Notes under the pieces: model-generated
Databases searched by the model: none
Seen by the model: the letters and a program-made list of their open reading frames with translations, nothing else
Told to the model about the DNA's origin: nothing
Shown here: piece after piece, positions 40,714 to 49,295 of the stretch
Numbering within the stretch: position 1 is the first letter of the stretch
Layout of the letters: every line of letters begins with the position of its first letter
Origin: Oscillospiraceae bacterium
GTDB taxonomy: Bacteria; Bacillota; Clostridia; Oscillospirales; Ruminococcaceae
NCBI GenBank assembly: GCA_017468365.1
Contig: JAFUIS010000014.1
Span: 1 to 64,000 of the forward strand
Direction of reading: 5' to 3'
Length of the DNA: 64,000 bases
Made by a program: the position numbers and the translations under genes

Positions 40714-42114
40714 ATGGTATTTGCAAACTTATTTTTCCTTTATCTGTTTTTGCCGCTCAACCTGATACTCTATTTTTCCACCAAGAACAGAGCTTTCAGG
40801 AATGCGGTACTCATCTTTTTCTCGCTTTTCTTTTATGCATGGGGTGAACCCGTTTGGGTAACTCTTCTTATTTTCAGCGCGACCATAGACTATTTCCACG
40901 GTCTTATCATCGAAAAAAACAGAGGAAAGATCGGCGCAAAACTTGCGCTTATATCTTCGCTCGTTCTCAACCTGGGACTTTTGGGAATTTTCAAATACAG
41001 CGGATTTTTTGTCGAGAATTTCAACTTCCTTACCGGACTCGACCTTCCGGTTCCGGCATTTTCGCTTCCTATCGGTATCAGCTTTTACACCTTCCAGACC
41101 CTGAGCTACACCATTGACGTTTATAAAGGAAACGTTGAACCTCAGCATAACTATATGAAGTTCTTCATGTACGTTTCGCTTTATTCCCAGCTTGTTGCGG
41201 GTCCTATCGTAAGATATATCGACGTTGCGAAAGAAGTTAACTTCCGTCAGGAAAACCTTGATGATATCTGGAGCGGTACCGCAAGATTCCTTGTGGGTCT
41301 TACCAAAAAAGTTTTCATCGCCAATGTTGCGGGACAGTTTGCCGAAACCTATCTTGCCGGAGACCTTAATCAGCAAAGCACCGCCACGGTATGGTTCGGC
41401 GTTCTGATGTTCTCCATTCAGATCTATTATGACTTTTCCGGTTATTCCGATATGGCGATAGGCCTTGGAAAGATATTCGGATTCCACTTCCTCGAAAACT
41501 TCAACTATCCTTATATTGCCCGCTCTGCCACCGAATTCTGGAGAAGGTGGCACATGTCTTTGGGCGGATTCTTCCGCGACTATGTTTATATTCCTCTTGG
41601 CGGCAACAGAAAACACCAGATACTCAATCTTTTCATCGTCTGGTTCCTTACCGGTTTTTGGCACGGCGCAAGCTGGAACTTCATCATCTGGGGACTTTGG
41701 TTCGGTGTTCTTATCATCATCGAAAAACTCTTCCTTCTCAAATGGCTCAAAAAGCTTCCGGTCATTTCGAACATCTATCTTCTCTTTATCGCAGTTATGG
41801 GCTGGGTAATGTTCTATTTTGAGGATATGGGAAGAATGATGGACTGCTTTGCAGTAATGTTCGGCGCAAAAGGCACCGGATTCTGGGACGTTGCCCTTGA
41901 AATCACGCTTCTTAACAATATCTTCTGGATCATTCTTGCGGTGGCATTCTGCATGCCCATACTTCCGACGGTCAAAAAGTTTATTGCAGACCGTCCGAAA
42001 CTCCAGATGCCCGCAAAGATTGCAATGATTCCCGCAAATGCAGTGATGCTTATTGTCAACACGGCACTTCTTGTAGGCATGAGCTACAACCCGTTCCTTT
42101 ATTATAAATTCTGA
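40714..42114 (+). CDS. MBOAT-family O-acyltransferase (AlgI/DltB-like)
   Basis: This 466-aa polytopic membrane protein opens MVFANLFFLYLFLPLNLILYF, with the MBOAT region YYDFSGYSDMAIGLG, WRRWHMSLGGFFRDYVY, and the catalytic-type His in FWHGASWNFIIWG near 315. AlgI-like proteins pass acetyl groups across the membrane for O-acetylation of exported polysaccharides. The next gene encodes a DHHW protein, the usual extracellular partner, so the pair likely acetylates a surface polymer. The target polymer is unknown. Confidence 0.92.
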   Translation: MVFANLFFLYLFLPLNLILYFSTKNRAFRNAVLIFFSLFFYAWGEPVWVTLLIFSATIDYFHGLIIEKNRGKIGAKLALISSLVLNLGLLGIFKYSGFFVENFNFLTGLDLPVPAFSLPIGISFYTFQTLSYTIDVYKGNVEPQHNYMKFFMYVSLYSQLVAGPIVRYIDVAKEVNFRQENLDDIWSGTARFLVGLTKKVFIANVAGQFAETYLAGDLNQQSTATVWFGVLMFSIQIYYDFSGYSDMAIGLGKIFGFHFLENFNYPYIARSATEFWRRWHMSLGGFFRDYVYIPLGGNRKHQILNLFIVWFLTGFWHGASWNFIIWGLWFGVLIIIEKLFLLKWLKKLPVISNIYLLFIAVMGWVMFYFEDMGRMMDCFAVMFGAKGTGFWDVALEITLLNNIFWIILAVAFCMPILPTVKKFIADRPKLQMPAKIAMIPANAVMLIVNTALLVGMSYNPFLYYKF

Positions 42115-42132
42115 TGAAAGGAGAGGCAGACC

Positions 42133-43581
42133 ATGAAAATCGATAAAAGCGCCTACGGCGAAAACTATAACAAAGAGCGCAACGACATGATAGTAAAAGT
42201 TTCAAGCGTTGCCGTCTGTGTTCTCCTTATTCTTGTTATCGGAATCCTTGCGTGGGCTCTTCCGCAGCCGACCTATTCCGAATATGAAAAACGTGACCTT
42301 AACCAGATGCCCGAATTCAGCGTCGAATCGCTTTTTAAAGGCGAATATACCCTTGGCGTCGAGCTTGCATATGCTGACACCTTCACCTTCCGCGAGGCTT
42401 TTGTAAGACTTCAGGCGGCAATTGAAGAGGCGAGAGGAATCCGCGTTGAGGGTGCGGCAATTTACGGACCCGTTCCCGGAAACACCGAAGACGAGATCGT
42501 TCCGCCTTCTTCCGAGACCGAAAGTCAGCCCAGCACCGATTCTTCTTCCGTCACCGAAAGCCAGCCGGAGGTTCCTTCTTCAGGAGTTTCTTCCGAAAAC
42601 GATTCTTTCAGTCAGGAAGAATCTTCCGAACCTGAAGTTCCGGAAGACGAAGAAGCCACCGGCGAAACCGTTGCGGGAATTTTCGTTTATAAAGGCATCG
42701 GATTTGAGCTTTTCGGCGGAAGCAAATCCGCTGCGGAATATTACGCTTCTGTTATCAACAAATACGGCGACGCTTTCGGAAGTTCCGTAAATGTTTATAA
42801 TATGCTTATTCCCAAACACGCGGAATTCTATCCTTTCCCGAGAAAATACGCAAACCTTTCCAATTCCGAAAAGGACAGCATCGATTACATCTATTCCATG
42901 GTGGATTCCGACGTAACGACTGTTGATGCTTACAGCGTTCTTGAGGAACATTCCGACGAATATATCTATTTCAATACCGACCACCACTGGACCGGTCTCG
43001 GCGCATATTACGCATACACCGCATTTATGGATGCTGCGGGACTTTCTTATTACGATTACGACAGTTACACCAAACACGTTATCGAAAACTTCCGCGGAAC
43101 TCTTTATGCGGGTACCAACGACCAGAGCATGTATGACAACCCCGACCACGTTGAATGGTGCGAATTCCCGGTATCCAATAAAACATGGCAGTATAACAAG
43201 GGCGACCTTGCAAATTATTTTGCAAGTTCCGTCATGGCTGGATATGCAAAAGGCGCAAATGCTTACGGCGTATTCCTCGGCGGAGACTTCCCGCTTACCG
43301 TTATCAAGACCGACGTCAACAACGGAAGAAAACTTGTTATCATCAAGGAATCTTACGGCAATGCCCCCGCAACCTATATCGCTTCCGGATTTGAGGAAAC
43401 TTACGTTGTGGACGAGCGTTACTATGACGGAAACCTTGTTGACCTTGTAAATTCCCGCGGAATCACCGACGTTCTTGTTATCAACAACGTTGCCGCGGCA
43501 AACACCAAATTCCATATCGGAAACATCGAAGGTCTTCTTACCCAGACTTATTCCGGTGCAATTGCTTACCCGACGGAGTGA
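42133..43581 (+). CDS. DHHW-family protein, AlgJ/AlgX-like acetylation partner
   Basis: This 482-aa protein has one N-terminal membrane anchor (about 23-43) and a Ser/Pro/Glu-rich unstructured stretch (about 118-178). Its large extracellular domain has the DHHW motif at 283-286 (FNTDHHWTGLGA) and a serine in IIKESYGNAP near 407. These would be the Asp-His and Ser of an SGNH-like acetyltransferase. The low-complexity stretch is inserted within the early part of the domain, which is unusual. It lies 19 nt after the MBOAT gene with an AAAGGAGAGG site. Confidence 0.9.
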   Translation: MKIDKSAYGENYNKERNDMIVKVSSVAVCVLLILVIGILAWALPQPTYSEYEKRDLNQMPEFSVESLFKGEYTLGVELAYADTFTFREAFVRLQAAIEEARGIRVEGAAIYGPVPGNTEDEIVPPSSETESQPSTDSSSVTESQPEVPSSGVSSENDSFSQEESSEPEVPEDEEATGETVAGIFVYKGIGFELFGGSKSAAEYYASVINKYGDAFGSSVNVYNMLIPKHAEFYPFPRKYANLSNSEKDSIDYIYSMVDSDVTTVDAYSVLEEHSDEYIYFNTDHHWTGLGAYYAYTAFMDAAGLSYYDYDSYTKHVIENFRGTLYAGTNDQSMYDNPDHVEWCEFPVSNKTWQYNKGDLANYFASSVMAGYAKGANAYGVFLGGDFPLTVIKTDVNNGRKLVIIKESYGNAPATYIASGFEETYVVDERYYDGNLVDLVNSRGITDVLVINNVAAANTKFHIGNIEGLLTQTYSGAIAYPTE

Positions 43582-43585
43582 AGAA

Positions 43586-44962
43586 ATGGATAAAAAACTT
43601 ATCGCAAAAGAAAATACTATTATAAAAACCGAAATAACCGCTGTCACCAACGAGGGCAGCGGTGTTTCGCGTTATGAAGGAATGGTGGTTTTTACCCCTT
43701 TTACCGCACCGGGCGACGTTGCAAAGGTAAAAATCGCAAAGGTGGGAAAAAGCTGCATCTATGGCGAACTTGATTCGGTGCTCGAACCGGCAAAATGCCG
43801 CATAGATCCGGATTGCGAGGTTTTCGGCGAATGCGGAGGATGCTCGCTTCGCCATATGGATTATGAAGCGGAGCTTAAAGAAAAGACCGATTGGGTGCGC
43901 GACCATGTTCAGCGCATCGGCGGATTCGATATCGAACCTTTTCCGGCAATGGCTTCGCCGAAAATCGAAGAATACCGCAACAAGGCCATTTATCAGGTTG
44001 GAAAAGGCAAAAACGGTGAACCGGTTTTCGGTTTTTACCGCAAAAAAAGCCACGACGTGATGGATTGCAGAAACTGCCGCCTTCAGCCGAAGGAGTTTGA
44101 GCATATCCTTGCGGCAATCGGATTTTTTGTAAAGCAGAATAAAATTTCCATCTATGACGAAAAAAGCCACAGCGGACTTTTGCGCGCGGTTTACATAAGA
44201 AAAGGCGAGGCAACCGGCGAGGTCGGAATCTGCCTTGTGCTCAACGGGGACAAACTTCCTCAGGAAAAACTTTTGGTTTCGCTTTTGAGCACGCAGTTTA
44301 AAGATATCGTGAGCATCGTGCTCAACACTAACAAGGAACGCACCAACGTTGTGCTCGGAAAGAAATCGAAAACGATTTTTGGAAAAGACGGCATCACCGA
44401 CGTTCTTTGCGGAGTGACTGTTGATATTTCTCCGGCGGCTTTTTATCAGGTGAACCATTCCGGTGCAGAAAAACTTTATGGCGTTGCGGCGGATTTTGCA
44501 GAGCTTTCCGGAGGAGAACTTGTGCTCGATCTTTACTGCGGAGCGGGTACCATAGGCCTTTCCATGGCGCATAAAGCAGGAAAGATAATCGGAGTTGAGA
44601 TCGTTCCCGAGGCGATTGAAAACGCTAAGATAAACGCAGAAAGAATGGGCGTTAAGAACGCGGAATTTATCTGCGGAGATGCGGGAGCAGCCGCTGCGGA
44701 ACTTGAAAAACGCGGCACCGCACCGGACGTGGTCATTCTCGACCCGCCGAGAAAAGGCTGCAGCGAAGATACTCTTGAAGCCGTGGCAAAAATGGCACCG
44801 AAGCGCGTTGTTTACGTTTCTTGCAACACCGCCACCATGGCAAGGGATTTTAAAATCCTTGATGGGCTCGGCTATAAACCGGTTAAGGTTCAGCCGGTGG
44901 ATATGTTCCCGAGAACAGCACATGTTGAAGGCGTGGGAGTTTTGGAAAGAGCGATGATTTAA
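43586..44962 (+). CDS. 23S rRNA uracil-C5-methyltransferase, RlmD/RlmCD type
   Basis: This 458-aa class of RNA m5U methyltransferase has an N-terminal TRAM RNA-binding domain (about 10-70) and a [4Fe-4S] cluster site CEVFGECGGC plus CRNC. The C-terminal SAM domain has DLYCGAGTIGLSMA, the DPPRKGC motif and catalytic YVSCNTATMARD. In Firmicutes such proteins methylate U747 and/or U1939 of 23S rRNA. A paralogue without TRAM lies at 58541-59779. The start is the ATG four bases after the DHHW stop. Confidence 0.93.
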   Translation: MDKKLIAKENTIIKTEITAVTNEGSGVSRYEGMVVFTPFTAPGDVAKVKIAKVGKSCIYGELDSVLEPAKCRIDPDCEVFGECGGCSLRHMDYEAELKEKTDWVRDHVQRIGGFDIEPFPAMASPKIEEYRNKAIYQVGKGKNGEPVFGFYRKKSHDVMDCRNCRLQPKEFEHILAAIGFFVKQNKISIYDEKSHSGLLRAVYIRKGEATGEVGICLVLNGDKLPQEKLLVSLLSTQFKDIVSIVLNTNKERTNVVLGKKSKTIFGKDGITDVLCGVTVDISPAAFYQVNHSGAEKLYGVAADFAELSGGELVLDLYCGAGTIGLSMAHKAGKIIGVEIVPEAIENAKINAERMGVKNAEFICGDAGAAAAELEKRGTAPDVVILDPPRKGCSEDTLEAVAKMAPKRVVYVSCNTATMARDFKILDGLGYKPVKVQPVDMFPRTAHVEGVGVLERAMI

Positions 44963-45258
44963 TGCGCTCTTTGCCATAAAAAAGAAGCAAGCCGTACGGC
45001 TTGCATAAACGGACATTATGTGTGTGACGAGTGCCATACGAAAGGTATGGACAGCATAATCTCGCTTTGTCTTGCGGAAAAATCGAAGGACCGAGATGCT
45101 GTAAAAGAGATTCCCACCTTGCAATCGAAGCGGCGGTGGATTTTGTTTATAAAAACTTTGGAATTAAAATGGAAAAACACCAAATAATCTGTGAACATTA
45201 TGAGAAAAATAATCAGTGCATAAAAACGCGCTGTCCGTTTTATCCCTTTGAAAAATAA
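44963..45258 (+). pseudogene. Remnant of a DUF5714 protein
   Basis: Directly after the methyltransferase stop, in the same frame, the translation reads CALCHKKEASRTACINGHYV then CDECHTKGMDSII, the cysteine-rich N-terminal part of DUF5714 proteins. From about 45088 a different frame carries GPRCCKRDSHLAIEAAVDFV and ends CIKTRCPFYPFEK, the C-terminal part of the same family. The long middle (with GPEHH and GFYGACGAA motifs in intact members, from memory) is missing, and the two parts are out of frame. No start codon or ribosome site serves the first part. This is a decayed gene with an internal deletion. Confidence 0.75.
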
Positions 45259-45274
45259 AGAAAGGAAGATAAAA

Positions 45275-45853
45275 ATGAAAAAACTTCTCTATATCGATTC
45301 ATGTATCAGAAACGAACTTTCGCGCACAAAGCGCATTGCAACGCCCATTATCGAAAAACTTAAAGAGCGTTACGAGGTGGAAACCATAACCATAAACGAC
45401 CTTGACCTTGCGCCGGTGCAGTATGACGAAAACCGCCGCAGAGCGGGCGGTACCGTTTCGGAAGAAGCAATTTGTTGGGCAAACAAAATAAAAAACGCCG
45501 ACAGAATCGTTGTTGCCGCGCCTTTCTGGGATATGTCGATTCCCGCGGCGCTCAAAACCTTTTTTGAACTTTGCTCCCTTTTCGGAGTGACTTTTGACAG
45601 CGACGACAAAACCTGCTTTGGACTTTGCAAAGCGGAAAACTTTATGTTTATCACCACCCGTGGAATGAAAATAGAGACCGGCGACGCGCTTGAACAGGCA
45701 ACTTCTTACCTTAAAGCTCTTGCCTGGCTTTGGGGAATAAAAGGTTTTGAAGTTGTGGCAAGATGCAATTTTGACTATCTTCCTCAGGAAGAGATAGAAA
45801 AAGAGATAGCTTCGGCAATTGACGAGGGACTTGAACTTGCAGAAAAATTCTGA
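45275..45853 (+). CDS. Flavodoxin-fold NAD(P)H oxidoreductase (AzoR-like)
   Basis: This 192-aa protein of the flavodoxin-like fold (PF02525 type) opens KKLLYIDSCIRNELSRTKRIA, the FMN phosphate-binding region. It has VVAAPFWDMSIPAALKTFFE (the PxWN-like flavin contact) and a later FITTRGM loop. Such enzymes reduce quinones, azo compounds or nitro groups with NAD(P)H. The substrate cannot be set from sequence. The ATG at 45275 follows AAAGGAAG. Its end overlaps the VanZ gene by 17 nt. Confidence 0.88.
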   Translation: MKKLLYIDSCIRNELSRTKRIATPIIEKLKERYEVETITINDLDLAPVQYDENRRRAGGTVSEEAICWANKIKNADRIVVAAPFWDMSIPAALKTFFELCSLFGVTFDSDDKTCFGLCKAENFMFITTRGMKIETGDALEQATSYLKALAWLWGIKGFEVVARCNFDYLPQEEIEKEIASAIDEGLELAEKF

Positions 45854-46532
45854 TATCAAAAAAACGGCCGCCGTATTTATGTATATTGCGGCGGCTGCAT
45901 TGTTTTTAGTCTATATTGCGGCGGACATCGTTCCGCGATTTTTGCTTTCCACCGAAGGAAGGCTTGTTTTGCTTTGCCTTTGCTGCGTTTCGATGTGGCT
46001 CGGCGGATACCTTTTTTACAGATCCGGCAGGGGAAACAAAGCGATGAAGATAAACCTTCGGGTATATCTTGTGCTTTTTCTCTTGCTTTTTGTAACGCTC
46101 ACGCTTTTCGATCCCCTTTGGGGAAGAAGCGGAAATGGGGATTTTGTGTGGACAAAAGAGCTTTTTGATGCATATACGGAAAACAGCCTTAATCTTGTGC
46201 CGTTCAGAACAATAGCGGAATATTTTACAAAAGGGGATCTTCGGCAGTTTATCGTAAACGTTGCGGGAAACGTCGTTTGCCTTATGCCCCTTGGAATTTT
46301 GCTTCCGCTCAATTTTGAAAAACAAAAGCGTCCGGCGATTTTTCTGGTCACCTGTGCGGTTATTGTTTTGGCGGTGGAGATTTTGCAGTTTTTGACCCTT
46401 GCGGGAAGCTGCGATATTGACGACCTTATTCTGAATGTAGGCGGAGCCTTTTCGGTTTATCTTATTGTGAAAAACGAAAAAGCGGAAAAATTGCTTAGAT
46501 ATATATTTCTTTGTGAAGGGAGGACGGAATAA
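45837..46532 (+). CDS. VanZ-family membrane protein
   Basis: This protein of about 231 aa has five membrane segments and the VanZ core: NLVPFRTIAEYF, FIVNVAGNVVCLMPLGILLP and AVEILQFLTLAGSCDIDDLILNVGG. VanZ gives low-level teicoplanin resistance in enterococci; the chromosomal homologues have no settled role. The start is uncertain: TTG at 45837 behind GAGGGA is favoured, and TTG 45819 or ATG 45879 are alternatives. Its stop overlaps the galE ATG. Confidence 0.87.
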   Translation: MQKNSDIKKTAAVFMYIAAAALFLVYIAADIVPRFLLSTEGRLVLLCLCCVSMWLGGYLFYRSGRGNKAMKINLRVYLVLFLLLFVTLTLFDPLWGRSGNGDFVWTKELFDAYTENSLNLVPFRTIAEYFTKGDLRQFIVNVAGNVVCLMPLGILLPLNFEKQKRPAIFLVTCAVIVLAVEILQFLTLAGSCDIDDLILNVGGAFSVYLIVKNEKAEKLLRYIFLCEGRTE

Positions 46533-47548
46533 TGAACGTCCTTTTGACCGGCGGCGCCGGATACATAGGTTCGCATACGGCAGTGGAACTTGCCCAAGCC
46601 GGATATAACGTAATAATAGCGGATAATTTTTGCAACAGCAGTCCAAAGGTAATAAAGCGGCTCAAAGAGATAACCGGAAAAAGTTTTGTTCTTTACGGAA
46701 TTGACGTTGCGGACAAAAACGCTTTGCGAGAGGTTTTTGAAGAAAATAAAATCGACGCCGCTATCCATTTTGCCGGTTACAAATCCGTCGGAGAATCGGT
46801 TAAAGTTCCGCTTTCCTATTACCGCAACAATATCGACACGACCCTTTCGCTTCTTGAAGTTATGGAAGAATTCGGTTGCAGAAAGCTTGTTTTCAGTTCT
46901 TCCGCAACTGTTTACGGAACGAAGGCACCGGTACCATATAAAGAAAATATGGAAACCGGAAACTGCGCAAATCCTTACGGCTGGACAAAGCTTTTTATTG
47001 AACGCATAATAAGTGACTTTTCAACCGCAAACAAAGATTTTTCCGCGGTGATACTTCGATATTTTAATCCGGTGGGTGCGCACGAAAGCGGACTTATCGG
47101 TGAGGATCCGAAGGACATTCCGAACAACCTTATGCCGTATATTTCAAAAGTGGCGGTGGGCGAACTTGAAAAGCTCAGCATTTTCGGAAACGATTATCCC
47201 ACGAAAGACGGCACCGGAGTGAGGGATTATATCCATGTCACAGACCTTGCAAAAGGTCATGTTTCGGCGCTTGAATATGCGGAAAATCATTGCGGAACGG
47301 AAATTTTTAACCTTGGAGCGGGAAAGGGCATCAGCGTTCTCGAAATGCTCAAAGCTTATGAAAAAGCCTGCGGACACAATATTCCTTTTGAGTTCGTACC
47401 CAGAAGGGAAGGCGATCTTGCGGAATATTATGCCGATGCTTCGAAAGCGGAAAAGGTGCTTGGCTGGAAGACTGAACTTTCGGTAGAGGATATGTGCCGT
47501 GACGCATGGAACTGGCAGAAAAACAACCCGAAAGGATATGAAAAATAA
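46532..47548 (+). CDS. galE: UDP-glucose 4-epimerase
   Basis: This 338-aa short-chain dehydrogenase interconverts UDP-glucose and UDP-galactose for galactose use and surface polysaccharides. It has NAD-binding GGAGYIGSHTA, catalytic Ser in FSSSATVYG and the YGWTK (YxxxK) pair at about 149-153, and LRYFNPVGAH. The start overlaps the VanZ stop (TAATG) with GGGAGG upstream. It is convergent with the VanY-type gene through a shared terminator. Confidence 0.95.
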   Translation: MNVLLTGGAGYIGSHTAVELAQAGYNVIIADNFCNSSPKVIKRLKEITGKSFVLYGIDVADKNALREVFEENKIDAAIHFAGYKSVGESVKVPLSYYRNNIDTTLSLLEVMEEFGCRKLVFSSSATVYGTKAPVPYKENMETGNCANPYGWTKLFIERIISDFSTANKDFSAVILRYFNPVGAHESGLIGEDPKDIPNNLMPYISKVAVGELEKLSIFGNDYPTKDGTGVRDYIHVTDLAKGHVSALEYAENHCGTEIFNLGAGKGISVLEMLKAYEKACGHNIPFEFVPRREGDLAEYYADASKAEKVLGWKTELSVEDMCRDAWNWQKNNPKGYEK

Positions 47549-47550
47549 AA

Positions 47551-47585
47551 AAATCCCCGACTGCAAAGGTCGGGGGTTTATTTTT
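47551..47585. terminator. Terminator between galE and VanY-type gene
   Basis: The stem CCCCGAC/GTCGGGG extends into A/T runs, with a short TGCAAAG loop and T-run. It sits between convergent genes. Confidence 0.88.
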
Positions 47586-47592
47586 GATTTGA

Positions 47593-48471
47593 TCACTGAG
47601 CAAGATATTCTTCAAGGCAAAGTCCGGATTCTTTGATGAGTTTTGCCTGTTCTTTTCCGACATAGCGGAAATGCCAGGGTTCATGGGCAAAGCCGGTGAT
47701 ATCTTCCTTGCCTTCTGGATAGCGGAGAATGAATCCGTATTCGTGGGCGTGTTCAAGAAGCCAGGCTTCTTCGGGGGAACCTTCAAATTCGCCGACAGAG
47801 CAGCCGATATCGACTGCAAGACCGCTGTTATGTTCGCTTGCGCCGGGTGGAACATCGGTTTTTCCGGCTTCGAAAAGTTCTTTTTGCTTTTCATAGGTGC
47901 GATAGGCGGTATAGAAGGTGAAGCGAAGGCCTTCGCTTGTTCCGGCGGCGACCATTTCGGAAAGGTCGTCGTAAATAAGTTCGTTTACGATATGATTTTC
48001 CTGGTCAATAATAGCACCGGTTATTTTGAAATCTTCGGGAAGAACGTTTTCTTTGTTTACCAAAAGCATATACCATTCGTCCTTGGGAATTTCCGGCTTC
48101 GGCGGTTCTGCGGGAACTTCCGGTTCATCCACATCTTCTTCGTGTTCCGGATCTTCCTCAATAGGTTCTTCGGTAACAACCTGTTCCGGTTCAGAAACCG
48201 GCTCTTCCGGAATTTCCGGTTGGGAAGACTGAAGAGGTTCGTCCTCTGCCGGTTTTTCCGATTCGGAATCTTTGGAAGTTTCTCCGGATACCATAGAAAA
48301 ACCAAGGTCGGGACCATATTCAATAAGAGCGAAAACACCGCCGCCGATGGCAATGATAAGCAGGGCGGAAAGAACGGAAAGAACTATTTTTCTTCCGGTA
48401 TGTTTTGGGTGCCTTAACTTTATGGCACGGGGTTCGCGCTCTTCGGGATCGATTCTTGTACCGTTGGACAT
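47593..48471 (-). CDS. Membrane-anchored VanY-type D-alanyl-D-alanine carboxypeptidase (M15)
   Basis: This 292-aa protein has a basic cytoplasmic N-terminus and one membrane helix (about 28-51). An acidic Pro/Glu-rich stalk follows (about 62-130). The C-terminal M15B peptidase domain has zinc ligands in SEHNSGLAVDI (His214, Asp221) and EPWHFRYVG (Glu264 catalytic, His267). It should trim the terminal D-Ala from peptidoglycan stem peptides. The ATG at 48471 has GGAGAAAACAAA; the longer frame start at 48519 lacks a site. Confidence 0.92.
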   Translation of the reverse strand: MSNGTRIDPEEREPRAIKLRHPKHTGRKIVLSVLSALLIIAIGGGVFALIEYGPDLGFSMVSGETSKDSESEKPAEDEPLQSSQPEIPEEPVSEPEQVVTEEPIEEDPEHEEDVDEPEVPAEPPKPEIPKDEWYMLLVNKENVLPEDFKITGAIIDQENHIVNELIYDDLSEMVAAGTSEGLRFTFYTAYRTYEKQKELFEAGKTDVPPGASEHNSGLAVDIGCSVGEFEGSPEEAWLLEHAHEYGFILRYPEGKEDITGFAHEPWHFRYVGKEQAKLIKESGLCLEEYLAQ

Positions 48472-48600
48472 TTTGTTTTCTCCTTTTCTTTTCTGAAAAT
48501 AAAATTTCCACATATACAAATATAGTAAAAATTTGTCTTTTTGTCAACCGAAGAGAAAACTATGGAGAAAACTGCACAAAAAAACCCGGCGTAATGCCAC

Positions 48601-48629
48601 TTGATTTTGACTGTGAAAAAGCGTATTAT
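48601..48629 (+). promoter_or_regulatory. Candidate promoter of the acetyltransferase gene
   Basis: TTGATT (48601-48606), a 17-nt spacer and TATTAT (48624-48629), 33 nt before the ATG. Confidence 0.55.
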
Positions 48630-48661
48630 ATCCTGTATTAATAAGACATAAGAGGTACAAA

Positions 48662-49267
48662 ATGACAGAAGCAGAAAAACGTGATGCAGGAATGATGTTT
48701 CAGGCATCAAGCTTTCTTAAAGAAATGTTCGAAGCAAGAGATAAATGCACGGAATATAATAATATTCCTTATTCGGAATTTGACAAAAGAGTTGAATTTA
48801 TAAAAAATCTTTTTGCAAGAACCGGAAAAAACTGCTTTGTGGAAAACGGTTTTAAATGTAATCAAGGTTCTAATATTTCTGTTGGCGATAACTTTTACTG
48901 CAATTTTAACTGCACAATTTATGATTCCTGCGCGGTAAATATCGGTGATAACGTTATGATCGGACCATGTGTTACCCTTTGCACCGCAACGCATCCGATA
49001 AAGGCCTGCGAAAGAATAAACGAAGAAGGCAACGAACTTGCCTTTCCCATAACCATCGGCGATAACGTATGGATAGGCGGCGGCGCTTTTATCAATCCCG
49101 GCGTTACTATCGGCAAAGGTGCGGTGGTGGCTTCCGGCGCTGTTGTTACAAAAAACGTTCCGGAAAACGCCCTTGTGGCAGGTGTTCCGGCTGTTGTCAA
49201 AAAAATTATTGACAACAAAGCAGAAGCTTCTGACCAATATAAACCCTTTGATTTTGAAAGAATATAA
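48662..49267 (+). CDS. Maltose/galactoside-type O-acetyltransferase
   Basis: This 201-aa enzyme is built on the left-handed beta-helix of hexapeptide repeats. It has the N-terminal Mac domain (FLKEMFEARDKC), the helix with NFNCTIYDSCAVNIGDNVMIGP, the catalytic His in CTATHPI, and GDNVWIGGGAFINPGVTIGKGAVV. It acetylates hydroxyl groups of sugars with acetyl-CoA. The natural substrate is unknown. The start has AGAGG upstream. Confidence 0.92.
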   Translation: MTEAEKRDAGMMFQASSFLKEMFEARDKCTEYNNIPYSEFDKRVEFIKNLFARTGKNCFVENGFKCNQGSNISVGDNFYCNFNCTIYDSCAVNIGDNVMIGPCVTLCTATHPIKACERINEEGNELAFPITIGDNVWIGGGAFINPGVTIGKGAVVASGAVVTKNVPENALVAGVPAVVKKIIDNKAEASDQYKPFDFERI

Positions 49268-49295
49268 AAATAAAATCCGAAAGGAATTTGTATAA

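Noticed and set aside
45031-45258. A 75-codon frame as an independent gene.
   Set aside because: Its C-terminal half matches the end of DUF5714 and the preceding frame holds the beginning of the same family, so it is a remnant, not a new gene.
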